Positions 51,693 to 58,844 of a stretch of DNA of 64,000 bases are shown piece after piece. Origin of the DNA: Flavobacterium potami (lineage in GTDB: Bacteria > Bacteroidota > Bacteroidia > Flavobacteriales > Flavobacteriaceae); contig NZ_JAINUY010000008.1 in assembly GCF_020026915.1 (NCBI RefSeq), forward strand, positions 186,001 through 250,000. The letters are read 5' to 3'. The position numbers were made by a program, and so were the translations under genes. Positions within the stretch are counted from its first letter, which is position 1. Every line of letters starts with the position of its first letter. The notes under the pieces were generated by a model, which was not told the origin of the DNA, searched no databases, and saw only the letters and a list, made by a program, of their open reading frames with translations.

Positions 51693-51739
51693 AATCGTTT
51701 AACCGTTATTGTATGAAACAAATAAACGGTTAAACGATT
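51693..51739. repeat. Perfect 15-bp inverted repeat in the batC-batD spacer
   Basis: AATCGTTTAACCGTT (51693-51707) and AACGGTTAAACGATT (51725-51739) are exact complements. Further half-copies TTAAACGATTAAAC continue to 51787. No T run follows, so it is not a standard terminator. Confidence 0.8.
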
Positions 51740-51787
51740 AAACAATTAAAGGTTTAACAGCTAAACAAAAAAACGATTAAACATTAA

Positions 51788-53533
51788 ATGAAAAGATATT
51801 TAATTCTATTTCTAATCACATTTCAAGGACTTATGGCTCAAGTACAATTTGAAGCCAGAGTTAGTAAAAACACGCTTGGAGTAAACGAAAGACTTCGTAT
51901 AGATTTCATTATGAATGTTGACGGAGATAACTTCGAACAGCCTTCTTTTGACGGATTTAGAATGGTTGCAGGACCAAGTCAACAAGTAAGTCAATCCTGG
52001 ATAAACGGTCGTAGTTCTTTTCAAAAAATATATTCTTACATCTTACAACCTGAAAGAAAAGGATCTGTAATGATCAAACAGGCCGCTATAGAATATAACG
52101 GCCAGGTTTATAAAACTAATCCAATAAAAGTTACCGTTACCAATGCCGTTGCTCAAGAAAGAGATCCAAACGACAGGCCTCCAGGATCTGGAAATGAACT
52201 ATTGAATTTAGTAGCCGAAATTTCTAAAACCAATCCGTATTTAAATGAACCTATTACAGTTGTTTACAAATTGTATTTCAACAATATCGGTGTAACTGGT
52301 TTTAAAGAACTGGCAAAACCTAAATACAATGATTTCTGGAATCAGAATATTGACATCAAACAATTACAAATTGAAGAAGGAAATTATCAAGGTCAGAGAT
52401 GCTATTATGTGATCTTGAAAAAGGCGATTTTATATCCTCAAAAATCAGGAAGACTGACCATCGAACCTCTTTCTTTGGATATTGGTGTTCAATTGCCAAC
52501 AAATCGTCGTGATATGTTTGGACAAATGATCATTACCGAAGATAATAAAGTAGTTTCTGCCGGAGCCAAAACAATCAATGTTAGACCACTTCCTGAAACT
52601 GGAAAACCAGAAGGATTTACAGGTGCTGTCGGTAGATTGAACTTTACAGTTACTCCTTCAAAAACAACACTTAAAAATGGCGAAGGTCTTGACTTAATCG
52701 TAAGTGCTCAAGGAACTGGAAACATGAAGTTATTTACGCTTCCAAAACCAGTTGTTCCTAATGCATTAGAAATGTACGATCCTGTTCATGACGAAAGTGT
52801 AACGACTTCATTGTCTGGAATGTCTGGAAGAATTACAGATAAATATACCATTGTTCCGCAGTACAAAGGAAAATATGCTATTAAACCAATGCAGTTTTCA
52901 TACTTTGATTTGAGTACGGGTAGTTACAAAACGATTACTTCAAAAGAAATTATGGTTGATGTTTTAGACGGTCCAACTCCTGCTGAGGCAAATACAGGAT
53001 CAACGGCTAAAAACGCAACAGCTCAAACCGATCATTTCAAAAACATCAAATCTAAAACACTTTTGGTTCCTATTGCTAAAAAAGAATTTTATGGTTCTAA
53101 TTTGTATTTAGGATTATTGTATGCTCCTTTCTTAATTATACCGTTAATTATTTTAGCTAAGAAACGAAAAGAGGCAATTGATGGTGATGTTACCGGAAAC
53201 AGAATCCGAATGAACAACAAATTGGCGAAGAAATATTTATCGCAAGCGAAGAAACATCTTAACAACAAAGAGCCTTTCTATATCGCACTAGAAAAAGCAA
53301 TGCATAATTTCTTAAAAGCCAAACTGCATATCGAAACTTCAGAAATGAGTAAAGACAATATTAGAGAACTATTATTGTCTAGAAATGCAAATGCAGAAAC
53401 GGTTCAGGACTTTATTACTTTGACAGAAAATTGCGAATTTGCACGTTATGCTCCGGCTTCAAGCGCTTCGATTCAACAAGATTATGATAAAGCGGTTTTG
53501 ATTATTTCTGAATTGGAAAAACAGATTGTTTAA
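51788..53533 (+). CDS. batD: BatD: Ig-like membrane protein
   Basis: The 581-residue protein has a signal peptide (MKRYLILFLITFQGLMAQ) and several Ig/BatD-type beta domains: VSKNTLGVNERLRIDFIMNV at about 24, ILQPERKGSVMIKQAAIEYN at about 87, TNPYLNEPITVVYKLYFNNI at about 153, FTVTPSKTTLKNGEGLDLIV at about 292 and IVPQYKGKYAIKPMQFSYFD at about 354. One TM helix at about 440-458 (LYLGLLYAPFLIIPLIILAK) anchors it. A cytosolic tail follows with NNKLAKKYLSQAKKHLNNKE and IETSEMSKDNIRELLLSRNA. BatD is the large periplasmic scaffold of the Bat complex. The gene lies between batC and batE in the canonical order. Length and layout are typical. Confidence 0.94.
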   Translation: MKRYLILFLITFQGLMAQVQFEARVSKNTLGVNERLRIDFIMNVDGDNFEQPSFDGFRMVAGPSQQVSQSWINGRSSFQKIYSYILQPERKGSVMIKQAAIEYNGQVYKTNPIKVTVTNAVAQERDPNDRPPGSGNELLNLVAEISKTNPYLNEPITVVYKLYFNNIGVTGFKELAKPKYNDFWNQNIDIKQLQIEEGNYQGQRCYYVILKKAILYPQKSGRLTIEPLSLDIGVQLPTNRRDMFGQMIITEDNKVVSAGAKTINVRPLPETGKPEGFTGAVGRLNFTVTPSKTTLKNGEGLDLIVSAQGTGNMKLFTLPKPVVPNALEMYDPVHDESVTTSLSGMSGRITDKYTIVPQYKGKYAIKPMQFSYFDLSTGSYKTITSKEIMVDVLDGPTPAEANTGSTAKNATAQTDHFKNIKSKTLLVPIAKKEFYGSNLYLGLLYAPFLIIPLIILAKKRKEAIDGDVTGNRIRMNNKLAKKYLSQAKKHLNNKEPFYIALEKAMHNFLKAKLHIETSEMSKDNIRELLLSRNANAETVQDFITLTENCEFARYAPASSASIQQDYDKAVLIISELEKQIV

Positions 53534-53535
53534 TT

Positions 53536-53605
53536 TTTTACCGCAAAGTTCGCTAAGAAAATTGATTTAGATTGAGTCGAATTTAAGTTCGCAAAGTTGA
53601 AAATC
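53536..53605. repeat. GCAAAG-type repeat in the batD-batE spacer
   Basis: TTACCGCAAAGTTCGCTAAG and TTCGCAAAGTTGAAAA are of the same family as 530-606 and 1490-1640. Confidence 0.7.
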
Positions 53606-53620
53606 TTATTATAAAAGAAA

Positions 53621-54367
53621 ATGAAAAACATACTATATCTCTTTTTATTAATCTCGCAGGTTTTCTTTGCGCAAGGGCGCTTTGAATCGGCAAATGCATT
53701 GTACCAAAAGGGACAATATAAAGAAGCGGCGCAGGTTTATGAAAACATCATATCGGAAGATAAAGTGCATTCTGCCGAGTTGTATTTTAATCTTGGAAAT
53801 TGTTATTACAAATTAAATCAGGTTGCGCCTTCAATTTATAATTATGAAAAGGCTTTGGTTTTAAAACCAAACGATCCTGAGACTTTAAACAATTTAAAGT
53901 TTGCCAAAAAACTGACGATTGACGAAATCAAAGAAGTTCCGAAAGTGGGTTTTGCCAAAATGATACAAAATTTCACTTCGATTTTTGATTATAATGAATG
54001 GGGAAAAATTGCCGTTGCAATCGGATTTATCTTTTTACTAAGTTTCATTGGTTATTACTTTTCAAAAGCCACGCTTGCCAAACGAATCTACTTTGTCGGA
54101 ATGTTCATTTTCTTAATCGCTTTTGCTTTAAGTATTTCGGCAGCAATGTCTGAAAAAAGTCATTTTGATAATGATCGCGTTGCCATCGTCTTTTCTGAAT
54201 TAAGCCAAGTTCGAGGCGAACCTCAAAAATCTGCAAACGGAATTATTCTATTACACGAAGGAGCAAAAGTTTATGTTCTAGAAAGCGTTGCAGGATGGAA
54301 AAAAGTAGAATTAACAGACGGAACACAAGGTTGGATTGATTCTTCAACCATCAAAGAAGTGAAATAG
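53621..54367 (+). CDS. batE: BatE: TPR plus SH3-like membrane protein
   Basis: The 248-residue product begins with a signal peptide (MKNILYLFLLISQVFFAQ). TPR repeats follow at about 20-95 (ALYQKGQYKEAAQVYENIIS, AELYFNLGNCYYKLNQVAPS, YNYEKALVLKPNDPETLNNL). Two TM helices lie at about 127-146 and 150-172 (IAVAIGFIFLLSFIGYYFSK, IYFVGMFIFLIAFALSISAA). The bacterial SH3 domain is at about 187-248 (FSELSQVRGEPQKSANGIIL, LHEGAKVYVLESVAGWKKVE, DGTQGWIDSS). This is the BatE layout: a TPR protein closing the Bat operon with a possible peptidoglycan- or peptide-binding domain. A terminator-like repeat follows, so the next gene may be only partly cotranscribed. Confidence 0.93.
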   Translation: MKNILYLFLLISQVFFAQGRFESANALYQKGQYKEAAQVYENIISEDKVHSAELYFNLGNCYYKLNQVAPSIYNYEKALVLKPNDPETLNNLKFAKKLTIDEIKEVPKVGFAKMIQNFTSIFDYNEWGKIAVAIGFIFLLSFIGYYFSKATLAKRIYFVGMFIFLIAFALSISAAMSEKSHFDNDRVAIVFSELSQVRGEPQKSANGIILLHEGAKVYVLESVAGWKKVELTDGTQGWIDSSTIKEVK

Positions 54368-54393
54368 TTTTTAAAAATATTCAATACAAAAAA

Positions 54394-54450
54394 CCCCAAA
54401 TTCCAAAAGATAATTGGAATTTGGGATTTTTATTTTTTTGGAATTTAATC
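54394..54450 (+). repeat. Terminator-like CCAAATTCCAA repeat (copy 3)
   Basis: CCCAAATTCCAA and TTGGAATTTGGG form a 12-bp stem, followed by ATTTTTATTTTTTTGGAATT and TAATC. It is nearly identical to copy 4, 680 bases downstream, and can terminate the Bat operon after batE. Confidence 0.85.
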
Positions 54451-54459
54451 TTATCTCAA

Positions 54460-55053
54460 ATGCTTAAAAGACTTATTTTAGCTTTATTACTTACTTTTTC
54501 TATAACCGTTTTTGCTCAAGAGGAAAAATTCAATTTCTTTGAGGAGGCTCAGAAAGCATTTAAAAGTAATGATCTTAAACGAGCTCACGGACTTTTCTCT
54601 TTAGCACAAAAATTCGATTCTAAACAAGAGAACGTCAATATATCTTTTAGAAAAGCAGATTCTTTAAAAGTTGTTTTACGAAAAAACTTAATTGAGGCAA
54701 TTACTGGTAATTGGAAAATGGTGACGCCTGAATCTTGGGCGTTGCGAGAACCATCTGACAGTATAGTTGGAAAAATGATCACTATTGAGAAAAATGAAAT
54801 CTTGTTCTACGAGCTTTATCCTAAAGCAAAAAAATGGAATTTAGTACGTACCGAACATCTCGTTTTTTCAGAAAAAATCAATATGTCTACTGATCCGCTC
54901 CTAATCGTGTATTCCAATAGAGAAGTATGGGAATATTATGTCGATGAAATTTCAGGAAATTTGATTGCTTATTATGTTGGAGAAGAAAATGAAGAAACTA
55001 TATCAGAATTGGCTTGTGGCAATCCAAAAGTAGCCTATTTTAAACTGCAATAA
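54460..55053 (+). CDS. Secreted TPR-like protein of unknown function
   Basis: I do not recognise this 197-residue protein. I chose the ATG at 54460 (MLKRLILALLLTFSITVFAQ, a clear signal peptide); the 13-codon extension upstream to a TTG translates the repeat element and is unlikely. The N-terminal part (EEAQKAFKSNDLKRAHGLFS, LAQKFDSKQENVNISFRKA) looks like a short TPR-like helical pair. The C-terminal part (AITGNWKMVTPES, GKMITIEKNEILFYELYPKA, VYSNREVWEYYVDEISGNLI) looks like a small lipocalin-like or beta-barrel domain. It lies just after batE, bracketed by two copies of the same terminator-like repeat. Whether it belongs to the Bat system is open. Confidence 0.75.
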   Translation: MLKRLILALLLTFSITVFAQEEKFNFFEEAQKAFKSNDLKRAHGLFSLAQKFDSKQENVNISFRKADSLKVVLRKNLIEAITGNWKMVTPESWALREPSDSIVGKMITIEKNEILFYELYPKAKKWNLVRTEHLVFSEKINMSTDPLLIVYSNREVWEYYVDEISGNLIAYYVGEENEETISELACGNPKVAYFKLQ

Positions 55054-55073
55054 AGCTACATTATAAACAAAAG

Positions 55074-55132
55074 AAATCCCAAATTCCAAAAGACAATTGG
55101 AATTTGGGATTTTTATTTTTTTGGAATTTAAT
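55074..55132. repeat. Terminator-like CCAAATTCCAA repeat (copy 4)
   Basis: CCCAAATTCCAA/TTGGAATTTGGG stem, loop AAGACA, tail ATTTTTATTTTTTTGGAATT then TAATG. It differs from copy 3 by only a few bases and lies between convergent genes. Confidence 0.85.
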
Positions 55133-55134
55133 GA

Positions 55135-56688
55135 TTAATTCACTGCATCAACCAATCTGACAAACTCAGATCGGTAACCATCTTCGTCATTAGACAATCC
55201 AGATTTTGCTAATTGTTTTATATCATAATTTGAACTGTTTGCAATATATTTTGAATCACGCAATTTTAATCCAAACCAGGAAACAGCAGTTGTAAATTTG
55301 AAATCAGGAGAACTGTTTTCCAAACTTGTTTTCTTATCTGCAATTACATTTACGATTTCAATGCTTTTGTTGCCATCAGGTTTTTTATATCTAAATTTTA
55401 CTGTTGCCAATTCCTCGCTGTAATTTCCGTCACTTTTTTGTGTTTTAGTATATTTCAAATCCGAAGGAACGTAATCACTTTCAACACCAGTTGGAATCAC
55501 TTCATACAAAGCTGTAACCGAATGCCCGCTTCCTAATTCTCCAGCATCAATTTTATCGTTTTTAAAATCTTCAGCATTTAGTTTTCGATTTTCATACCCA
55601 ATCAATCGATACGCCTGAACATGTTTTGGATTGAATTCGATTTGAATTTTTACATCTTTAGCGATAGCAAACATCGAACCTTTAAATTCTTTTCCAAGAA
55701 AACGATTTGCCTCTTGAATGTTGTCAATATAAGCGTAATTTCCGTTTCCTTTATCGGCAAGAATTTCCATTTTAGAATCTTTATAATTTCCCATTCCAAA
55801 ACCTAAAACAGTTAAGAAAACGCCAGATTCCCTTTTCTGTTCAATTAATTTCATCATATCGTCGTCAGTCGAAGCCCCAACATTAAAATCACCATCGGTA
55901 GCTATCACTACTCTATTGTTTCCTTCTTTGATAAAATTCTGTTGTGCCAGTTTGTAGGCCAATTCGATTCCTTCTCCACCTGCCGTGCTTCCTCCCGCAT
56001 GTAAGTCGTCAAAAGCATCCATAATTTCGTCTTTATTATCTCCAGAAGTCGGTTCTAAAACTACTCCTGCAGAACCTGCATAAACGACAATCGAAACTTT
56101 ATCAATACTTCGAAGTTCTTTCACCAAAATCTTCATTGATTCTTTCAATAATGGTAATTTGTTCTGCTCGTCCATCGAACCTGAAACGTCCACTAAAAAA
56201 ACGAGATTAGTAGCCGGCAAATTTGCCATTGGAATATTCTTTCCCTGCAAACCAATTTTTAAAAGTCTACTGTTCTTATTCCACGGACAATCGCTGTATT
56301 CAGTATTTATAGAAAAAGGATGCTCGCCATCGGGCTGAGGATATTTGTATTTAAAGAAGTTGATCATTTCCTCAATGCGAACAGCATCTTTTGGAACTTT
56401 TTGTCCCTCATTTATGAATCGGCGAATATTGGTGTACGATGCATTATCAACATCGATAGAAAAAGTAGAAAGTGGTGTTTTAAGAGGAGATTCAAATGGA
56501 TTTTCTTCTAATCCTGCGTAGCTTTCCGTGTTAGGTTCGGGAGTTGCATAATCTTCATCAAGTGCATCAGTTGTGGCAACTGCAATTTCGGTACTATTTG
56601 CATTCTCTTCAGCAGCGTAATCAGCTTTCTTACAGCCGAAAATAGTAAGTACGAGGAATGCCATCATAAAGAAATTAAAATTTCTCAT
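55135..56688 (-). CDS. VWA-domain lipoprotein (YfbK type)
   Basis: The 517-residue protein begins MRNFNFFMMAFLVLTIFGCK, a lipoprotein signal with Cys19; the longer frame from 56730 lacks a good start. The order of domains is vWF_A_N at about 55-140 (FESPLKTPLSTFSIDVDNAS, RIEEMINFFKYKYPQPDGEH), VWA at about 155-330 with an intact MIDAS motif (FLVDVSGSMDEQNK and VVIATDGDFNVGASTDDDMM), and DUF3520 at about 340-515 (FKGSMFAIAKDVKIQIEFNP, AVSWFGLKLRDSKYIANS). This is the YfbK/YfbK-like family. It is convergent with the Bat operon and could be functionally linked with it through the VWA proteins, but that is inference. Confidence 0.9.
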   Translation of the reverse strand: MRNFNFFMMAFLVLTIFGCKKADYAAEENANSTEIAVATTDALDEDYATPEPNTESYAGLEENPFESPLKTPLSTFSIDVDNASYTNIRRFINEGQKVPKDAVRIEEMINFFKYKYPQPDGEHPFSINTEYSDCPWNKNSRLLKIGLQGKNIPMANLPATNLVFLVDVSGSMDEQNKLPLLKESMKILVKELRSIDKVSIVVYAGSAGVVLEPTSGDNKDEIMDAFDDLHAGGSTAGGEGIELAYKLAQQNFIKEGNNRVVIATDGDFNVGASTDDDMMKLIEQKRESGVFLTVLGFGMGNYKDSKMEILADKGNGNYAYIDNIQEANRFLGKEFKGSMFAIAKDVKIQIEFNPKHVQAYRLIGYENRKLNAEDFKNDKIDAGELGSGHSVTALYEVIPTGVESDYVPSDLKYTKTQKSDGNYSEELATVKFRYKKPDGNKSIEIVNVIADKKTSLENSSPDFKFTTAVSWFGLKLRDSKYIANSSNYDIKQLAKSGLSNDEDGYRSEFVRLVDAVN

Positions 56689-56908
56689 AAAGTAAATTTT
56701 TAAAATTAATAAATAGGTTATTGGCTTCAAATAAGGACTAGCATTCCGGATGTACTAGAGACGATTATTTGCATTTTTTCGAGTAAGCAAAATCGTGCCA
56801 AAATTTTCTCAATTATTTTTATAAAATGAAAATAAAACTGAAAACTCTTATTTTTAAAGGGATCTTTGGGGTAAAATATTTTTTATTTTTTTTGTAAAAT
56901 GGAAAATG

Positions 56909-56934
56909 TAGAGACGCACAGCAGTGTGTCTACA
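56909..56934. repeat. AGACGCAC palindromic repeat (copy 2)
   Basis: GTAGAGACGCAC and GTGTGTCTAC pair around AGCA. It is the same element family as 41489-41512 and 57153-57176. Confidence 0.75.
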
Positions 56935-56990
56935 CCCAGCACGTCGACAAAGATTATATTAAAGGCGCTTATTTATAAAACAAGGGTATT

Positions 56991-57054
56991 CAACCACAAA
57001 TTACACAAATTTCCACAAATTGAATTAGCGGAAATTTGTGCAATTTGCGGTTAA
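56991..57054. repeat. CCACAAATTACACAAATTT hairpin repeat
   Basis: ACCACAAATTACACAAATTTCC and GGAAATTTGTGCAATTTGCGGTT form a 22-bp imperfect stem around ACAAATTGAATTAGC. It belongs to the TTCGTGGCAAA family (42723, 50796). Confidence 0.75.
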
Positions 57055-57152
57055 AAATTGTTTGAATAAAATTTAAACAGGCTCTAATGATTAGAAATGA
57101 TTAATCATTTTAGATTCTCTAATCTGTAGCATTAATTTACATTCTTTGTTTT

Positions 57153-57176
57153 AGACGCACTGTGGTACGTCTCTAC
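57153..57176. repeat. AGACGCAC palindromic repeat (copy 3), supplying a stop codon
   Basis: AGACGCACTGTGGTACGTCT followed by CTAC is the third copy. Its GTAG end, on the minus strand, is the TAG stop codon of the folate cyclo-ligase gene. Confidence 0.75.
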
Positions 57177-57745
57177 AAAAACGTATAAATTTTCTCAGGC
57201 GTTACGCAATAATCTAATTTAATGTCCGATTCAAAAACATCGTCGATTTGATTGACAGCTTCAAAAAAAGAAAGTCCGATTTTGATGGTTTCGGGTTTGC
57301 ATTCGGCAAGGAATTTATCGTAAAAACCTTTTCCGTAACCAATTCGGTTTCCAAAAATATCAAAAGCCAAAAGCGGTACAAAAACCACCTCCACTTTAGA
57401 AGAAGGAACTTCGATTCCGTCAACGGGTTCCGGAATATTGTATTCGTTTTTTTTGATTTTTGTATTATCTGTCAAAAGAAAATGAGTCATTTTTCTAGTG
57501 TCAAAATCACTTTTAGAAATCAGGATTTCTTTGTCTTTACCAGAAAGTAAATGCAGTATAAATTCGGTATTCACTTCTTTATGTTCTTCAATTGGAAGAA
57601 AAACATGATAATAAATTTTATCCCAAATCGGCATTTGGATTAACTGGTTTGCAATTGCCAGACTTTTTTCTTCTACTTCATCAAAAGAAAGTGCTTTACG
57701 GAAATTTTTATATTCGATTCGGAGTTCTTTTTTACTCGTCGGCAT
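57173..57745 (-). CDS. 5-formyltetrahydrofolate cyclo-ligase
   Basis: This 190-residue cytosolic enzyme converts 5-formyl-THF to 5,10-methenyl-THF with ATP. I use the ATG at 57745 (MPTSKKELRIEYKNFRKALS); the longer frame to 57811 overlaps the upstream gene by 80 bases. Family marks are the N-terminal Lys/Arg-rich helix, EEHKEVNTEFILHLLSGKDK, and the C-terminal nucleotide/substrate block VVFVPLLAFDIFGNRIGYGK then GFYDKFL. It overlaps the end of the M14-like gene by 14 bases, so the two are translationally coupled. The stop codon lies within a palindromic repeat element, so the last residues (KIYTFL) end abruptly compared with family expectations. Confidence 0.93.
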   Translation of the reverse strand: MPTSKKELRIEYKNFRKALSFDEVEEKSLAIANQLIQMPIWDKIYYHVFLPIEEHKEVNTEFILHLLSGKDKEILISKSDFDTRKMTHFLLTDNTKIKKNEYNIPEPVDGIEVPSSKVEVVFVPLLAFDIFGNRIGYGKGFYDKFLAECKPETIKIGLSFFEAVNQIDDVFESDIKLDYCVTPEKIYTFL

Positions 57746-58709
57746 TGTCTGGTGTTTTAGATAAATGATAAATAGCATCGCCTTCGTAAACAATTGGCGA
57801 ATGATTGGCATTAATTACAAAACCATCGTGCGGCGCTTTGACTTTTTGTTCAAATTTACCAAACGGATCCGTAATAATGGCTAAGATAGTACCTTTGGTA
57901 ACAAATCTCCCAACCAAATTAAAATCATGCAATAAACCCGAACATTTCGCCCGAAGCCAAACGGATTGTTTAATGTAAATCGACGGTTGTGCTGCAGGTT
58001 CTACAATTTGTTTAGAATCTAGCATTCCTAAATGATGCAATAATCTTTTTGTGCCTAAAACTCCTTCATTGGCAATTTCATTATTGATGTCCAGAGATTT
58101 TCCTCCTTCAAAAAGAAGCATTTTTACATTGGCGTTTTCAGAAGTTTTTCTAAAAGAGCCATTTATATTTTTGGAGTAAAGTGTAAAAGGCGCATTAAAA
58201 ATATCGGCCAACACTTTAAGATCAGGGTTATTTTCGGTAATTCTGATTTGTGGTGCGTTGAATCGGCTTGCTCCGCCCGCATGAAAATCGACAGCATAAT
58301 CTAAAATTGGTAGAATCTCTTCGACGATATGATAGGCAAAACGGCTGGCAAGCGAACCTTTTTTACTTCCAGGAAAAACACGATTTAAGTCACGCCCGTC
58401 TGGAAACTCACGAGATTTATTGACAAAACCGTACATATTGATGACTGGAATGCAAATAATAGTACCACGCGAAGGTCTATTTATTTTTTTACTGATGATC
58501 TGACGAACCACTTCAACACCATTAATTTCATCGCCATGAATTCCGGCAGAGAATAAAATTGTTGGTCCATCATGCTTAGAACGACGCACAATTACAGGAA
58601 TATTCAACTTAGTAGTAGTATGCAATCGGGCAATTTCGACATTTATGGTTCTGTGTTCTCCCGGCAAAATCGATTCGCCAAAAATAACCAATGGAGTACT
58701 ATTTTTCAT
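57732..58709 (-). CDS. Succinylglutamate desuccinylase/aspartoacylase-family (M14-like) deacylase
   Basis: This 325-residue zinc carboxypeptidase-like hydrolase has ligands H58 and E61 (GIHGDEINGVEVV) and H143 (VDFHAGG), plus the arginine motif GRDLNRVFPGS at 105-115. The C-terminal part (about 250-320: GLLHDFNLVGRFVTKGTILA and VKAPHDGFVINANHSPIVYE) is a small biotinyl/lipoyl-like beta domain usual in the family. Substrate is not determined; family members deacylate amino acids or act on peptidoglycan-linked residues. It is transcribed upstream of, and overlaps, the folate cyclo-ligase gene. A short 5' spacer separates it from the divergent uvrC. Confidence 0.87.
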   Translation of the reverse strand: MKNSTPLVIFGESILPGEHRTINVEIARLHTTTKLNIPVIVRRSKHDGPTILFSAGIHGDEINGVEVVRQIISKKINRPSRGTIICIPVINMYGFVNKSREFPDGRDLNRVFPGSKKGSLASRFAYHIVEEILPILDYAVDFHAGGASRFNAPQIRITENNPDLKVLADIFNAPFTLYSKNINGSFRKTSENANVKMLLFEGGKSLDINNEIANEGVLGTKRLLHHLGMLDSKQIVEPAAQPSIYIKQSVWLRAKCSGLLHDFNLVGRFVTKGTILAIITDPFGKFEQKVKAPHDGFVINANHSPIVYEGDAIYHLSKTPDNADE

Positions 58710-58754
58710 GTAGAATTATAAAATCTAAATATAGAAATTATTCTTTTGATTTCG

Positions 58755-58762
58755 TAAATTTG
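58755..58762 (+). promoter_or_regulatory. Putative -7 element of uvrC
   Basis: TAAATTTG matches TAnnTTTG and lies 83 bases before the uvrC ATG. No matching -33 element is seen. Confidence 0.4.
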
Positions 58763-58844
58763 AAACTAATTCAATGTTAAGCTTCTTTTGAAAACCGAAA
58801 TGGTTTTTAAAACGCTTCTCGAACCTCTACAGAAAAACAAGAGA

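Larger units (their letters stand above)
56689..57172. other. About 480-base spacer with three repeat families
   Basis: No gene is seen. In order there are an AT-rich leader of the VWA lipoprotein gene (to about 56880), the AGACGCAC palindrome (56909-56934), a GCCACGAATT-type hairpin (56991-57054), and a second AGACGCAC palindrome (57153-57176) reaching into the end of the next gene. Confidence 0.7.
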
